From: Ktedonobacteria bacterium
GTDB taxonomy: Bacteria; Chloroflexota; Ktedonobacteria; Ktedonobacterales; JACDGC01
Direction: 5' to 3'
DNA: 34,149 nt
Assembly: GCA_027459785.1 (NCBI GenBank)
Contig: DAIDGU010000057.1
Location: 1 to 34,149 of the forward strand
Shown: piece by piece, positions 23,956-31,417 of the stretch
Position numbering within the stretch: position 1 is the stretch's first letter
Layout of the letters: each line of letters begins with the position of its first letter
Position numbers and translations under genes: made by a program
The notes under the pieces: model-generated
Told to the model about the DNA's origin: nothing
The model's input: only the letters and a program-made list of their open reading frames with translations
Database searches by the model: none

Positions 23956-24420
23956 TTATGCACCGTCCGCGTCTTCATGGCGGATGCGTTCAATGACGCC
24001 CAGCAGATCGTCGAGATCGGCCAGGTTGAGATAGACGCTGGCGAAGCGGACGTAGGCGATGCGGTCGAGTTTCAGCAAGCGATCCATCGCCATGTCGCCG
24101 ATTGTCTTGCTTGGCACTTCCAGCCGCCCCTGCTGGATGAGATCTTGCTCGATGTCGTCCACCAGGCGTTCGATGTCGCCGACGGGCAAGGGACGCTTAT
24201 CAGCGGCTTTGCGCACGTTGCGGATGAGCTTATCGCGGTCAAAGGGTTCACGCCGCCCGTCGCGCTTGATGATCAGCGGTGGGTGGCCGATCTCGACGCG
24301 CTCGACCGTCTTGTAGATCTTGTGGCAATTGCGGCAGCGCCGGCGGCGCTGGATGCCCTCGGCAGCGTCACGCGTGTCGAGTACGCTGGAATCAGCCGCG
24401 CCACAAAATGGACAATGCAC
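23956..24420 (-). CDS. nrdR: Transcriptional repressor NrdR
   Basis: 154 residues. Zinc ribbon Cys3-x2-Cys6 and Cys29-x2-Cys32 with the basic RRRRCRNC segment, then an ATP-cone domain (PPLIIKRDGRREPFDRDKLIRNVRKAADKRPL to about residue 140) that senses ATP/dATP. NrdR represses ribonucleotide reductase genes. The usual FTTYERVE junction is replaced by YKTVERVE. Starts 16 bp after the small membrane protein gene and is probably in its operon. No ribonucleotide reductase gene is in the window. Confidence 0.95.
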   Translation of the reverse strand: MHCPFCGAADSSVLDTRDAAEGIQRRRRCRNCHKIYKTVERVEIGHPPLIIKRDGRREPFDRDKLIRNVRKAADKRPLPVGDIERLVDDIEQDLIQQGRLEVPSKTIGDMAMDRLLKLDRIAYVRFASVYLNLADLDDLLGVIERIRHEDADGA

Positions 24421-24436
24421 GTGGTTCCTACCTGTC

Positions 24437-24757
24437 TCAGAACGGCGAACGCCCCGTCGCCAGCAAGATGCCTTCGGCCACCAGCGCCAGCGCCGTCATG
24501 CCGACGATAAGGCAGACGATGATGAGCAACACGCGCGGGCCGCGCCGCACGGGCGGCTCCGCCGCTGGAAGCGGCACGAGCAACGGGCGCGCAGGCCGCG
24601 TGATGGGCCGAGGCGGCTGGCTGCCGCGCCCAACGGGCGGCATGACAGGCCAGGAAGGCTGTTCCCACCCGCGCTGGGCGAGGCGTGCCGTCTTCGCGGC
24701 GCTGATCGTCCGCCGGCGTGGCACCGGATGCGGCGCATGTCCATCCGCTTCGTGCAT
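24437..24757 (-). CDS. Small proline-rich single-pass membrane protein
   Basis: 106 residues from the ATG at 24757, with GGAGGG upstream. The first 75 residues are basic and proline-rich (SWPVMPPVGRGSQPPRPITRPARPLLVPLP), followed by one C-terminal helix (VLLIIVCLIVGMTALALVAEGILLA). No family is recognised. An extended -10 promoter lies about 36 bp upstream, so it and nrdR likely form a two-gene operon. Conservation of the pair in relatives would show whether it matters for NrdR. Confidence 0.65.
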   Translation of the reverse strand: MHEADGHAPHPVPRRRTISAAKTARLAQRGWEQPSWPVMPPVGRGSQPPRPITRPARPLLVPLPAAEPPVRRGPRVLLIIVCLIVGMTALALVAEGILLATGRSPF

Positions 24758-24792
24758 ACTCGCCCTCCGCTTTCCCCCACCCCATCTTGGAT

Positions 24793-24801
24793 AGTATAGC
24801 A
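24793..24801 (-). promoter_or_regulatory. Extended -10 promoter for the small-protein/nrdR operon
   Basis: On the - strand TGCTATACT (TGn plus TATACT). The predicted start of transcription would lie about 28 nt before the ATG at 24757. There is no good -35. The same nine bases occur in both mglA/metG promoters. Confidence 0.6.
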
Positions 24802-25103
24802 TCTTTGTCTTTTTTTACCGATGCGCACCACCACACCGTCGCGCCCAAATGACAACTTCTCAATTGTATAGTGCCTGCCTGGGGCGCGTAAACAGCATAG
24901 GACCAAGAGGCCAACCTACTTGACCGGCGTGCTTATGAGGTGGGGCGCGAAAGCAGGACAATGCTGTATACACTGGTAGAAATGGCACAGCTTGTGCGTT
25001 AGAGGATGCCTGTCGTCGGAACTCAGGCGCGATGCCTGGGGGCCAGCGCCAGGGATGGCAGGAGGCCGCTGGCGACACGGGTTGTTTGGCAATGGGAGCG
25101 GGG

Positions 25104-25165
25104 GTGCGGCGCAGGGACGCCGCCGCACTCTCTCACCCCTGCCCGGCGGAATAGGAAAGTCCGCC
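25104..25165. repeat. Hairpin pair in the gap before the FtsL-like gene
   Basis: GTGCGGCG (25104-25111) pairs with CGCCGCAC (25121-25128), and GGCGGA (25145-25150) pairs with TCCGCC (25160-25165). The second resembles the GGCGGACATTCCTGTCC palindrome family. The remaining gap sequence (24802-25103) shows no gene or RNA that I can support. Confidence 0.55.
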
Positions 25166-25204
25166 CTCCGACGAGCGCAATACATCAAAGAAGGATGCGC
25201 AGGG

Positions 25205-25600
25205 ATGCAGCACGCGGTTCGTCGCGCGCCGATGGCACGTCGCGGCACGTATCACACGCGCCTGGTCGCGGCTCCCAGCGCGCTCCGGCTGCCGCGTGCG
25301 CGGGCCAGTGTTGCGGTGCCTGGCGCGCTGTGGCGCGTGGCACTGGGGCTGCTGCGTCGCCCGCTGCTGGCGCTGGCGCTGGCTGTCGCGGTGATCTTGC
25401 TGTGCAGCGCGGTCAGCGAGACCCTCGCCGCGCAACGCCTGGAAGCCCAGGTCAACCAGACTCAGCAGATAAACGTATCCTTGCAGCTACAACTCACCCA
25501 GGTGGCGGCCCAAACACGCGCCCACACCACTCCCGCCGCCATCACCGCCGCTGCTCAGCGCCTGGGGTGGACCCAGCCAGCCCCCACGCCGACGCCCTAA
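25205..25600 (+). CDS. FtsL/DivIC-like septum protein
   Basis: 131 residues from the ATG at 25205 (AAGG about 10 nt upstream; another ATG at 25232). A basic cytoplasmic start, one membrane helix (LLALALAVAVILLCSAV, about 54-70), a coiled-coil-like stretch rich in Q and L (AAQRLEAQVNQTQQINVSLQLQLTQVAAQ), and the motif AAAQRLGWTQP near the end, like the LGM-x-P motif of FtsL/DivIC division proteins. The family link rests on layout and this motif, not on overall similarity. The tail is PAPTPTP. No other division gene is nearby. Confidence 0.6.
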   Translation: MQHAVRRAPMARRGTYHTRLVAAPSALRLPRARASVAVPGALWRVALGLLRRPLLALALAVAVILLCSAVSETLAAQRLEAQVNQTQQINVSLQLQLTQVAAQTRAHTTPAAITAAAQRLGWTQPAPTPTP

Positions 25601-25636
25601 TACAACCTGAAATCAGAACAGCTCCCAAAATCAGCA

Positions 25637-25676
25637 CCTTTTCGTGGTCTTCGTGGACCTTTCGTGACCTTCGTGC
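25637..25676. repeat. TTCGTG-rich tandem repeat downstream of mglA
   Basis: Four degenerate units of about 10 bp built on TTCGTG (for example CTTTTCGTGGT, CTTCGTGGAC, CTTTCGTGAC). The same motif recurs at 33978-34050 downstream of tpiA. Both copies follow the 3' end of a leftward gene. Confidence 0.65.
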
Positions 25677-25707
25677 TCGATCTCCGCTCCCCAGCTATAG
25701 ATGATGG

Positions 25708-26292
25708 TTATAAATGTTCCAGCGTGCGCAAGGTGTTGTTGATGGTCATGCGTAACGCCTCGACCACGCCCTGGCCGCTGACGGCGACCGCCTCGAATGA
25801 GGGCATGCGGAACGGGTTGAGGTACTGTTGCAAGATCGGGATGGGCAGCACGTCAGGCAGATCGCGCTTATTCCACTGCATGATGATGGGAAAGTCGCCG
25901 GGGGTGCGGTTCTGCCGACGCAGTTGGTCCAGCAACTCGTTCCAGCTCTCGATATTTTCCTTGAGCTTATTCGCCTGCGAGTCGGCGACAAAGATCACAC
26001 CATCCGCGCCTTTCAGCACGGAAACGCGCGTCTGCTGATATAACACCTGGCCGGGGACGGTATAGAGTTGGAACTTCAGGTGAAAGCCGTGGACATGGCC
26101 CATATCCAGCGGCAGCAGATCGAAATACAGGGTGCGCTCGGTTTCCGTATCAATCGAGACCATATCGCCGACATCGCGTGGATTGACGACTTTGTGGATG
26201 TAATGGAGATTGGTCGTTTTACCGCTCAAACCAATACCGTAATATACGATCTTGCATGTGATCTCGCGTTTCGCCATATTGATCAACGACAT
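25708..26292 (-). CDS. MglA-type Ras-like GTPase
   Basis: 194 residues from the ATG at 26292, with GAGGAG upstream; upstream in-frame sequence has no family similarity. P-loop GIGLSGKTT (19-27), switch region SIDTETERTLYFDLLPLD with the threonine-rich stretch typical of MglA, VPGQ (79-82) in place of the Ras DxxG, and guanine-specificity NKRD (141-144). MglA GTPases set polarity and motility in Myxococcus; many phyla encode homologues of unknown role. The partner GAP MglB is not encoded here. It shares an intergenic region with metG, transcribed away from it. Confidence 0.9.
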   Translation of the reverse strand: MSLINMAKREITCKIVYYGIGLSGKTTNLHYIHKVVNPRDVGDMVSIDTETERTLYFDLLPLDMGHVHGFHLKFQLYTVPGQVLYQQTRVSVLKGADGVIFVADSQANKLKENIESWNELLDQLRRQNRTPGDFPIIMQWNKRDLPDVLPIPILQQYLNPFRMPSFEAVAVSGQGVVEALRMTINNTLRTLEHL

Positions 26293-26389
26293 GGTTGAAG
26301 CTCCTCTAGGTGTAGCGCATCGCTGGTTGGGTGCCGCGCCGCTGGCTCTGCTGCTAATGGTTGGCGGCGCGAAGATCGTTTCATCCAGC

Positions 26390-26400
26390 AGTATAGCACA
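26390..26400 (-). promoter_or_regulatory. Leftward extended -10 promoter for mglA
   Basis: On the - strand TGTGCTATACT, with TTGTGC 16 bp upstream as a partial -35. It is one arm of an 11-bp perfect inverted repeat with 26438-26448. Confidence 0.6.
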
Positions 26401-26437
26401 TGCGTGGCTCAGCACAAGATACTGCGTTCATGCCGCT

Positions 26438-26448
26438 TGTGCTATACT
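26438..26448 (+). promoter_or_regulatory. Rightward extended -10 promoter for metG
   Basis: TGTGCTATACT on the + strand, mirror image of 26390-26400. Transcription would start near 26455, giving metG a leader of about 135 nt. Confidence 0.6.
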
Positions 26449-26480
26449 ACAACAGGTAGGTTTTTGCACGAGCGGCCCAT

Positions 26481-26510
26481 CCCCCTCGCCGTCTACGGAT
26501 GGCGAGGGGG
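26481..26510 (+). other. Strong leader hairpin upstream of metG
   Basis: CCCCCTCGCC and GGCGAGGGGG pair perfectly over 10 bp around a 10-nt loop, followed by CGATTTTCTG. It could be an attenuator or weak terminator in the metG leader, or a dispersed palindrome. No T-box sequence was recognised around it. Confidence 0.6.
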
Positions 26511-26588
26511 CGATTTTCTGATGAGGGAATAGGTGGCCGATTGGTTGTCAGGACCGCGCTGCCGCGCGGCGACTCGGAGGTGGGTTTT

Positions 26589-28268
26589 ATGGGAGAACGT
26601 ATTCTCGTGTGCATCGCCTGGCCATATGCCAAGAGCGTGACGCATGTCGGCCAGATCGTCGGCTCGGTGTTGCCGGGCGACATCTTCGCGCGCTACCAGC
26701 GCATGGCCGGGAACGAGGTGCTGATGGTCTCCGGCAGCGATGCGCACGGTACGCCCATCACCGTGGAGGCCGACGCCGAGGGCATCAGTCCGGCAGACGT
26801 GGTGGAACGCTACCACTCACAGATCCTGAAAGTCTGGGAGCGGCTGGGCATCTCGTGGGATCTCTATACGAAAACGACCACGGAAAATCATTATGAAGCC
26901 GTGCAGGCGTTCTTTTTGACACTGCTGGAAAAGGGCTATCTGTTTAAGGAGACGATGCGCTCGCCCTATTGCCCGACGGATAGGCGCTTCTTGCAAGATC
27001 GCTACATCCTGGGAACCTGCCCGCACTGTGGCTTTCCACGGGCGCGCGGCGACCAGTGCGAACAATGCGGCAACCTGCTCGATCCCGAACAACTGATCGA
27101 TCCCTATTGCCGGATCTGTCACAGCACGACCAGCAAAATCGAGTTCCGCCCGACCGAGCATTACTTCTGGGATCTGCCGAAATTGCAGGCACCGCTGGAA
27201 GAATGGGCTAAGACGGCGATGACACACTGGCGCCCCCACGTGGTGGGCGTGGTGAATGGCTGGCTGCGCGAGGGGCTGAAGCCGCGCGCCTTCACGCGCG
27301 ACATCGACTGGGGCGTGCCGGTGCCGGTGCCGGGCTTCGAAAACAAGCGCATCTACGTCTGGTATGACGCCGTGATGGGCTACCTGACGGCGTCGATGGA
27401 GTGGGCCAAGCACCAGGGGACGCCGGACGCCTGGCGCGACTGGTGGGTGACGACAGAGGCGAATCCTCAGCCGTCGAAGTCCTATTACTTCATCGGCAAG
27501 GACAACATCACCTTCCATACAATCATCTGGCCGGGGCTGTTGCTGGGCCACGGCGGGCTGGTGTTGCCTTACGACGTGCCGGCCAACGAATTCATGCAGA
27601 TGGGCGGGATGAAGGCGTCGTCCAGCGAGGGCAACGTGGTGTGGACGCCGGACGCGCTGGATCGCTACGGTCCCGACGCGCTACGCTACTATCTGGCGGC
27701 GATCATGCCGGAGCAGCGCGACACCAACTTCAGCTATGAAGATCTGGTGCGGCGCAACAATGACGAGCTGGTGGCGACCTTCGGCAACGCGGCGCATCGC
27801 ACGCTGACCTTCCTGCAAAAGCACTTCGCGGGCCAGGTGCCAGCAGCCGGCGCGCTGACGGCGGAGGACGAGGCGCTGCTGGCGGCGACGCGAGCGACCT
27901 TCGACGCCGCTGGCGCGGCGATCAACGCCGTGCGGTTGCGCGACGGGCTAAACGAGGCAATGACGCTCGCCCGTTCGGTGAACAAATATCTGGACGACCA
28001 GGCACCGTGGAAGGCGATCAAGACCGACCGCGACCGTGCCGGCACGGCGCTGCATGTGGTGATTCAGGCGCTGGCGGCGCTGCGCTTGCTGCTCGCGCCC
28101 TACCTCCCCCATGCCAGCCAGAAGCTGCACGAACTGCTCGGCTTCACCGGCGACGTGGCAACGGAGGCATGGGCCTACGTCCCTGTGCCAGCGGGCCAGG
28201 CGTTGCCGGTGCCGACGCCGCTCTTCGCCAAGTTTGATCCGCCCGTCGAAGCCACCGTGCAAGGATAA
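26589..28268 (+). CDS. metG: Methionyl-tRNA synthetase
   Basis: 559 residues from the ATG at 26589, chosen because GGAGG lies 8 nt upstream and the catalytic fold starts here. It charges tRNA-Met with methionine. The class I start AWPYAKSVTHVGQ has HVGQ in place of HIGH/HLGH. The zinc-knuckle insert has CPHC, CEQC and CRIC (about 140-178), and GSDAHGTP and EHYFWDLPKL are typical. The second signature is MKASSSEGN where E. coli has KMSKSRGT, so the second lysine is serine. The anticodon-binding helical domain follows (NKYLDDQAPWKAIK). No C-terminal tRNA-binding Trbp111-like domain is present. Confidence 0.93.
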   Translation: MGERILVCIAWPYAKSVTHVGQIVGSVLPGDIFARYQRMAGNEVLMVSGSDAHGTPITVEADAEGISPADVVERYHSQILKVWERLGISWDLYTKTTTENHYEAVQAFFLTLLEKGYLFKETMRSPYCPTDRRFLQDRYILGTCPHCGFPRARGDQCEQCGNLLDPEQLIDPYCRICHSTTSKIEFRPTEHYFWDLPKLQAPLEEWAKTAMTHWRPHVVGVVNGWLREGLKPRAFTRDIDWGVPVPVPGFENKRIYVWYDAVMGYLTASMEWAKHQGTPDAWRDWWVTTEANPQPSKSYYFIGKDNITFHTIIWPGLLLGHGGLVLPYDVPANEFMQMGGMKASSSEGNVVWTPDALDRYGPDALRYYLAAIMPEQRDTNFSYEDLVRRNNDELVATFGNAAHRTLTFLQKHFAGQVPAAGALTAEDEALLAATRATFDAAGAAINAVRLRDGLNEAMTLARSVNKYLDDQAPWKAIKTDRDRAGTALHVVIQALAALRLLLAPYLPHASQKLHELLGFTGDVATEAWAYVPVPAGQALPVPTPLFAKFDPPVEATVQG

Positions 28269-28291
28269 ATTGCCAATCCGCCACGGGCCAC

Positions 28292-28345
28292 TTGTCCACA
28301 TATCCCCCGTCTTATCCACAAGAATGATGGGAAAAACGGGGGATA
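28292..28345. other. Two DnaA-box-like sites and a 10-bp inverted repeat after metG
   Basis: TTGTCCACA (28292-28300) and the perfect DnaA box TTATCCACA (28312-28320) are direct repeats 20 bp apart. TATCCCCCGT (28301-28310) and ACGGGGGATA (28336-28345) form a perfect inverted repeat around the second box. The site lies between the convergent metG and NnrS-like genes, so a bidirectional terminator is an alternative, although no T-run follows. Confidence 0.5.
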
Positions 28346-28421
28346 ATTTAGGCAAGATGGTGAACAGCCAAGGCTGCGATCTTCTGGAGCAAAACCTCCC
28401 ATTGGATACTGCTATCTGGTG

Positions 28422-29858
28422 CTAGCGTTTCTGCCGTGCTGGTGGCCACAGTGCCGGCTGGAGATTGATCAGCAGACAGATCGCCAGCGCCAGGCCAAAC
28501 GGACCCGATAAACCGAAAAGCACCTGCGCGGCGACGAGGCCACCGTGACCAAAGCCGGCGAGCCAGGGCGTCAGGATGATCGATCCCACACGCAACAGCG
28601 CCGCCGTGTTGCCCAGCCACAGCGTCGCCGCCACGAGATGTGCCGAACGGATGCGCCCGCCGGAAAAGCCTGGGATCATGCGCACGGAGATGCCGCAGAG
28701 CAGCAGGGCGAGGAACCCGATAGCCACGCTATGCCGGACGGCATCCATTGCGACGGGCAGATCGGCCCCCACCAACAGCGCCATACCATCGATCACCAGC
28801 AGCACGCCGGCGAGCAGCGCCCAACTGAACGCGCTGGCGATCAGCGGCACGAAGGGGCCGAACGACTGGCGTTCCGTCGCCACTTTGGCGCGATAGTGCT
28901 GTGCCGCACGGGCGGGCGCGGGCGCGAGATCGGCGACGCGCTTGGGCAGTTTGCCGCGTCGGCGCATCATGCGCAGACAGATGACGATGAAGCTCCCCAG
29001 CGCGCCGCCCAGCGCCAGCAGGCCCAGGCCCATCACCGGATCCAGTGACCCATTGGCTACAATGCTTACGAGATAGAGCGCCAGCCCGCCGATATACGCG
29101 CCGGCGATCAGCCACAGCGGGCGCTGGGGGAAGGCATCCAGGCCGGCATACATCGGCAGGGCTTGCGCGGACATCGCCAGCGCCACCGGCACGAGGAAGC
29201 CCAGCAGCCCCAGCGTGATCTGAAACGTGTCGCCGGTTGCGGGGACAATACCTGTCATCGCTCGTGCCGCCACGACCATATCTGCCAGGTTCACCAGTGC
29301 GGCCAAGCTCAGCGACGTGAAGGCGCAGAGGAACAGCGGTAGCAGATGGGCTAACGCCGGGCGCTGGCGCAACGGCGGACCGTGGCGGAGGGTGAGCACC
29401 AACATACTCAGGATCATCCCCAACGCCGCCACTTCGATCATGCCGCTTAGCACCAGGCCCGCGCGCCAGATGCCCGCCCGGCTCAGCGCCGCCAGCGGCT
29501 GGCATAACGCCCGCAAGACCAGCGCCGTCACCTGACCGCCGACCGCCCACAGCACCCAGCGCGCCCCCACCAGTGGCGTGCCACGCAGGCGCGGCAGCAT
29601 ATAGCACAGCACGCCCAGCATGAAGAGGCCCACCCAGCCAAAGAGTTGCAGATGACCGTGCGCCTGGGCCAGCGCCTCCCACCACGCGCCCAACGGCACG
29701 TCAAAAAGCGCCGTCAGCGTGAGGATCGTCGCCAGCACGAAGCCGCCGCTCGCCCCCACCCACAGCGCCGCCCCCAGCACCGGCGCGACGCGCGCGAAAG
29801 GCTGCTGGCGCGCGTACTCCGGCTGCGCCGGCAGCACCGGCAATCGAATCGAGGTCAT
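28422..29858 (-). CDS. NnrS-like polytopic membrane protein
   Basis: 478 residues with about twelve hydrophobic helices. Two histidine-bearing segments resemble NnrS: AQAHGHLQLFGWVGLFMLGVLCYMLPRL near residues 65-92 and MDAVRHSVAIGFLALLLCGISVRMIPGFSGGRIR near 385-420. NnrS proteins are haem- and copper-containing membrane proteins tied to nitric oxide tolerance. No nitrite or NO reductase genes are nearby, so the physiological role is open. The start ATG at 29858 has only a weak ribosome site. Confidence 0.6.
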   Translation of the reverse strand: MTSIRLPVLPAQPEYARQQPFARVAPVLGAALWVGASGGFVLATILTLTALFDVPLGAWWEALAQAHGHLQLFGWVGLFMLGVLCYMLPRLRGTPLVGARWVLWAVGGQVTALVLRALCQPLAALSRAGIWRAGLVLSGMIEVAALGMILSMLVLTLRHGPPLRQRPALAHLLPLFLCAFTSLSLAALVNLADMVVAARAMTGIVPATGDTFQITLGLLGFLVPVALAMSAQALPMYAGLDAFPQRPLWLIAGAYIGGLALYLVSIVANGSLDPVMGLGLLALGGALGSFIVICLRMMRRRGKLPKRVADLAPAPARAAQHYRAKVATERQSFGPFVPLIASAFSWALLAGVLLVIDGMALLVGADLPVAMDAVRHSVAIGFLALLLCGISVRMIPGFSGGRIRSAHLVAATLWLGNTAALLRVGSIILTPWLAGFGHGGLVAAQVLFGLSGPFGLALAICLLINLQPALWPPARQKR

Positions 29859-30001
29859 CTAGCATCATTCCCCATCAGGAGTTCTCTTATCTATCACTAT
29901 AGGACATAAGCGGGGGATTGCGCGAGAGACGGCGCGCGTTGCGCGTGCCATTGTGAGCGGATCGTGATCGGCAGCGATGCCGTGGTTAGGATCAATGCGA
30001 A

Positions 30002-30029
30002 GGGGCTATCGCACGAATGCGGTAGCCCC
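30002..30029. other. 11-bp hairpin in the gap between the NnrS-like and kinase genes
   Basis: GGGGCTATCGC and GCGGTAGCCCC pair with one G-T around a 6-nt loop. It lies downstream of the leftward kinase gene and could end its transcript, but no clear T-run follows on either strand. Nothing else was recognised in 29859-30132. Confidence 0.45.
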
Positions 30030-30132
30030 AATCTATGTTCATCGTCCTTGATGAGCCAATCCTCACTTCAAAGTATAGCCCATCGGGCGGAAAAAAACTG
30101 TCGCCTGGCTCACTGCGCGAGAGCGGCATAGG

Positions 30133-30669
30133 TTACTCATGTTCGGCGTGTTGAAGGTGTTCCAGCCATTCGCTGGCCGCATTCAGGCACTCGCGTAGTG
30201 GACGGGCGGTATCCACGATGAGATAGGGGTGGGTGATCGGGTACTGTTCTTGAATTGCGGGTTGCCGAAGGAACGCCTGATACGCTTCCCAATCCGTCTG
30301 ATGATGCTGTGGAAGCTGAAGCGCCTTGCGGCCATCGATCCGTTGTTGCCAAAGCGCCTCGTCGGAACACCGGCATTCCAGAACGGCCAGGGACGCCTGG
30401 GTTTCTGTGGCAACGGCACAAGCACGTTCATACGCGATCTTTCCGGTGAGGGGGCTGTCGCAGATGACGCTGAGATCATGTTGCAGTTGGCGGCGCGCGA
30501 TGTTGAACATGATCATATAGGCCAGCGGTCCTGCGTTTGGAGCATGATCACCCAAGAGATCTCTGATATCGTCTTTATCTACGAGTGGCCAGCCGAATCG
30601 TTTGCTCAACGCGCGACCCAACGTGCTTTTCCCGCTGCCGGCAAAGCCTTTCATCACGATCAGCCACAT
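30133..30669 (-). CDS. P-loop kinase-like protein (AAA_33 / zeta-toxin-like fold)
   Basis: 178 residues from the ATG at 30669, with AGGAGGAG upstream. Walker A GFAGSGKST follows immediately (9-17), then LVDKDDIRDLL, a likely substrate-binding DSPLTG, and a lid region CRCSDEALWQQRIDGRK. The fold matches small-molecule and RNA-end kinases grouped as AAA_33. The substrate is unknown. No antitoxin-like gene is adjacent, which argues against a zeta toxin. Its start overlaps the 3' end of the 33-codon ORF, pointing to translational coupling. Confidence 0.75.
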   Translation of the reverse strand: MWLIVMKGFAGSGKSTLGRALSKRFGWPLVDKDDIRDLLGDHAPNAGPLAYMIMFNIARRQLQHDLSVICDSPLTGKIAYERACAVATETQASLAVLECRCSDEALWQQRIDGRKALQLPQHHQTDWEAYQAFLRQPAIQEQYPITHPYLIVDTARPLRECLNAASEWLEHLQHAEHE

Positions 30670-30761
30670 GCAAACTCCTCCTGCTGCATGCCTGGCGGGC
30701 AGGGATGCCACACGACGATCGTCGTATCCATACCTAACCAGGCGCGGCCAGGTACTTTCAT
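30660..30761 (-). CDS. Small 33-codon ORF between SRPBCC and kinase genes
   Basis: The ATG at 30761 overlaps the SRPBCC stop as ATGA, and AAGGAG lies 8 nt upstream. It encodes 33 residues (start MKVPGRAWLGMDTT, end QQEEFACG) and ends inside the first codons of the kinase gene (10-bp overlap). Both overlaps and the ribosome site argue that it is translated. No family is recognised. It may be a true small protein or a leader whose translation opens the kinase ribosome site, which lies within it. Confidence 0.5.
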   Translation of the reverse strand: MKVPGRAWLGMDTTIVVWHPCPPGMQQEEFACG

Positions 30762-31252
30762 GGCTGGGTCTCCTTATGGGATGCCCCAACGGTCCATGTC
30801 TGGGCGAGGTGATTGAGGTTGGCGAGTTCTTCGCTATAGAGGTTGTGCATGGTAGGGGCGATGAGCCGCGCCAGCGCGCGTTCGATGACGCCGGCAAGCC
30901 CGTCACGGGAAGGAACGTCGGTCAAGATATCCACCTGGTTGCTGGTTCCGTCGGCGCGCGGGGTCAAGGTGAAGGAGGTTTGCCCCACGCCCGCGATGTC
31001 GCGCTCGATGAGCGTGCGCCCCGGCTCAGGCACCAGAACCCGCTGGTGATAATGGCGGGTTGTACCTGCAATTTTGATCGTGAAGCGGATGACCGTTCCC
31101 GCGCCATAACCGCCGGCCTCGACGACATACTGCGAGAACGCGCGTTTGGGTACGATCAGCCAATGCCCGTTCTGGTAATCCGCCAGAATATCCCACACGA
31201 CGGCGGGCGGCGCTTGAATGAGGCCCGCAACGCGAAAGTGATACATCTGCAT
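30758..31252 (-). CDS. SRPBCC (START-like) family protein
   Basis: 164 residues from the ATG at 31252, with GGAG 9 nt upstream. The SRPBCC fold is visible: YHFRVAGLIQAPPAVVWDILADYQNGHWLIVPKR, then alternating strands (GTVIRFTIKIAGTTRHYHQRVLVPEPGRTLIERDI, SFTLTPRADGTSNQVDILTDVPSRDG) and a long C-terminal helix GVIERALARLIAPTMHNLYSEELANLNHLA. These proteins bind hydrophobic ligands in a deep pocket, often as cyclases or carriers. First gene of a three-gene chain with the small ORF and the kinase. Confidence 0.8.
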   Translation of the reverse strand: MQMYHFRVAGLIQAPPAVVWDILADYQNGHWLIVPKRAFSQYVVEAGGYGAGTVIRFTIKIAGTTRHYHQRVLVPEPGRTLIERDIAGVGQTSFTLTPRADGTSNQVDILTDVPSRDGLAGVIERALARLIAPTMHNLYSEELANLNHLAQTWTVGASHKETQP

Positions 31253-31340
31253 TGGAAGTAGCTCCTTTGGATAGTGGTTCATTCTATTATGAAATGGTAG
31301 GAGGAAACGCCGAAAAATCAAGGGTACGCGCACGAGATCC

Positions 31341-31370
31341 TTGCAATTCGGCGTTCTCTTGCGGTACACT
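31341..31370 (+). promoter_or_regulatory. Candidate promoter of the radical SAM gene
   Basis: TTGCAA at 31341-31346, an 18-bp spacer and TACACT at 31365-31370. The start codon follows 48 bp later. Confidence 0.5.
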
Positions 31371-31417
31371 GGCAATAGAATATTTGTTCGATGAAGCAAG
31401 GCGTGGAGGCACGGTAT

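Noticed and set aside
25141..25170. GGAAAGTCC resembling the RNase P RNA 5' signature
   Set aside because: No partner P4 strand or ACAGAA motif follows; the bases belong to a GGCGGA/TCCGCC hairpin.
26455..26588. T-box riboswitch in the metG leader
   Set aside because: No T-box consensus or specifier loop was found; only a simple hairpin is present.
30133..30669. Zeta-type toxin of a toxin-antitoxin pair
   Set aside because: No antitoxin-like gene next to it; neighbours are a SRPBCC protein and a 33-codon ORF with no epsilon-like features.
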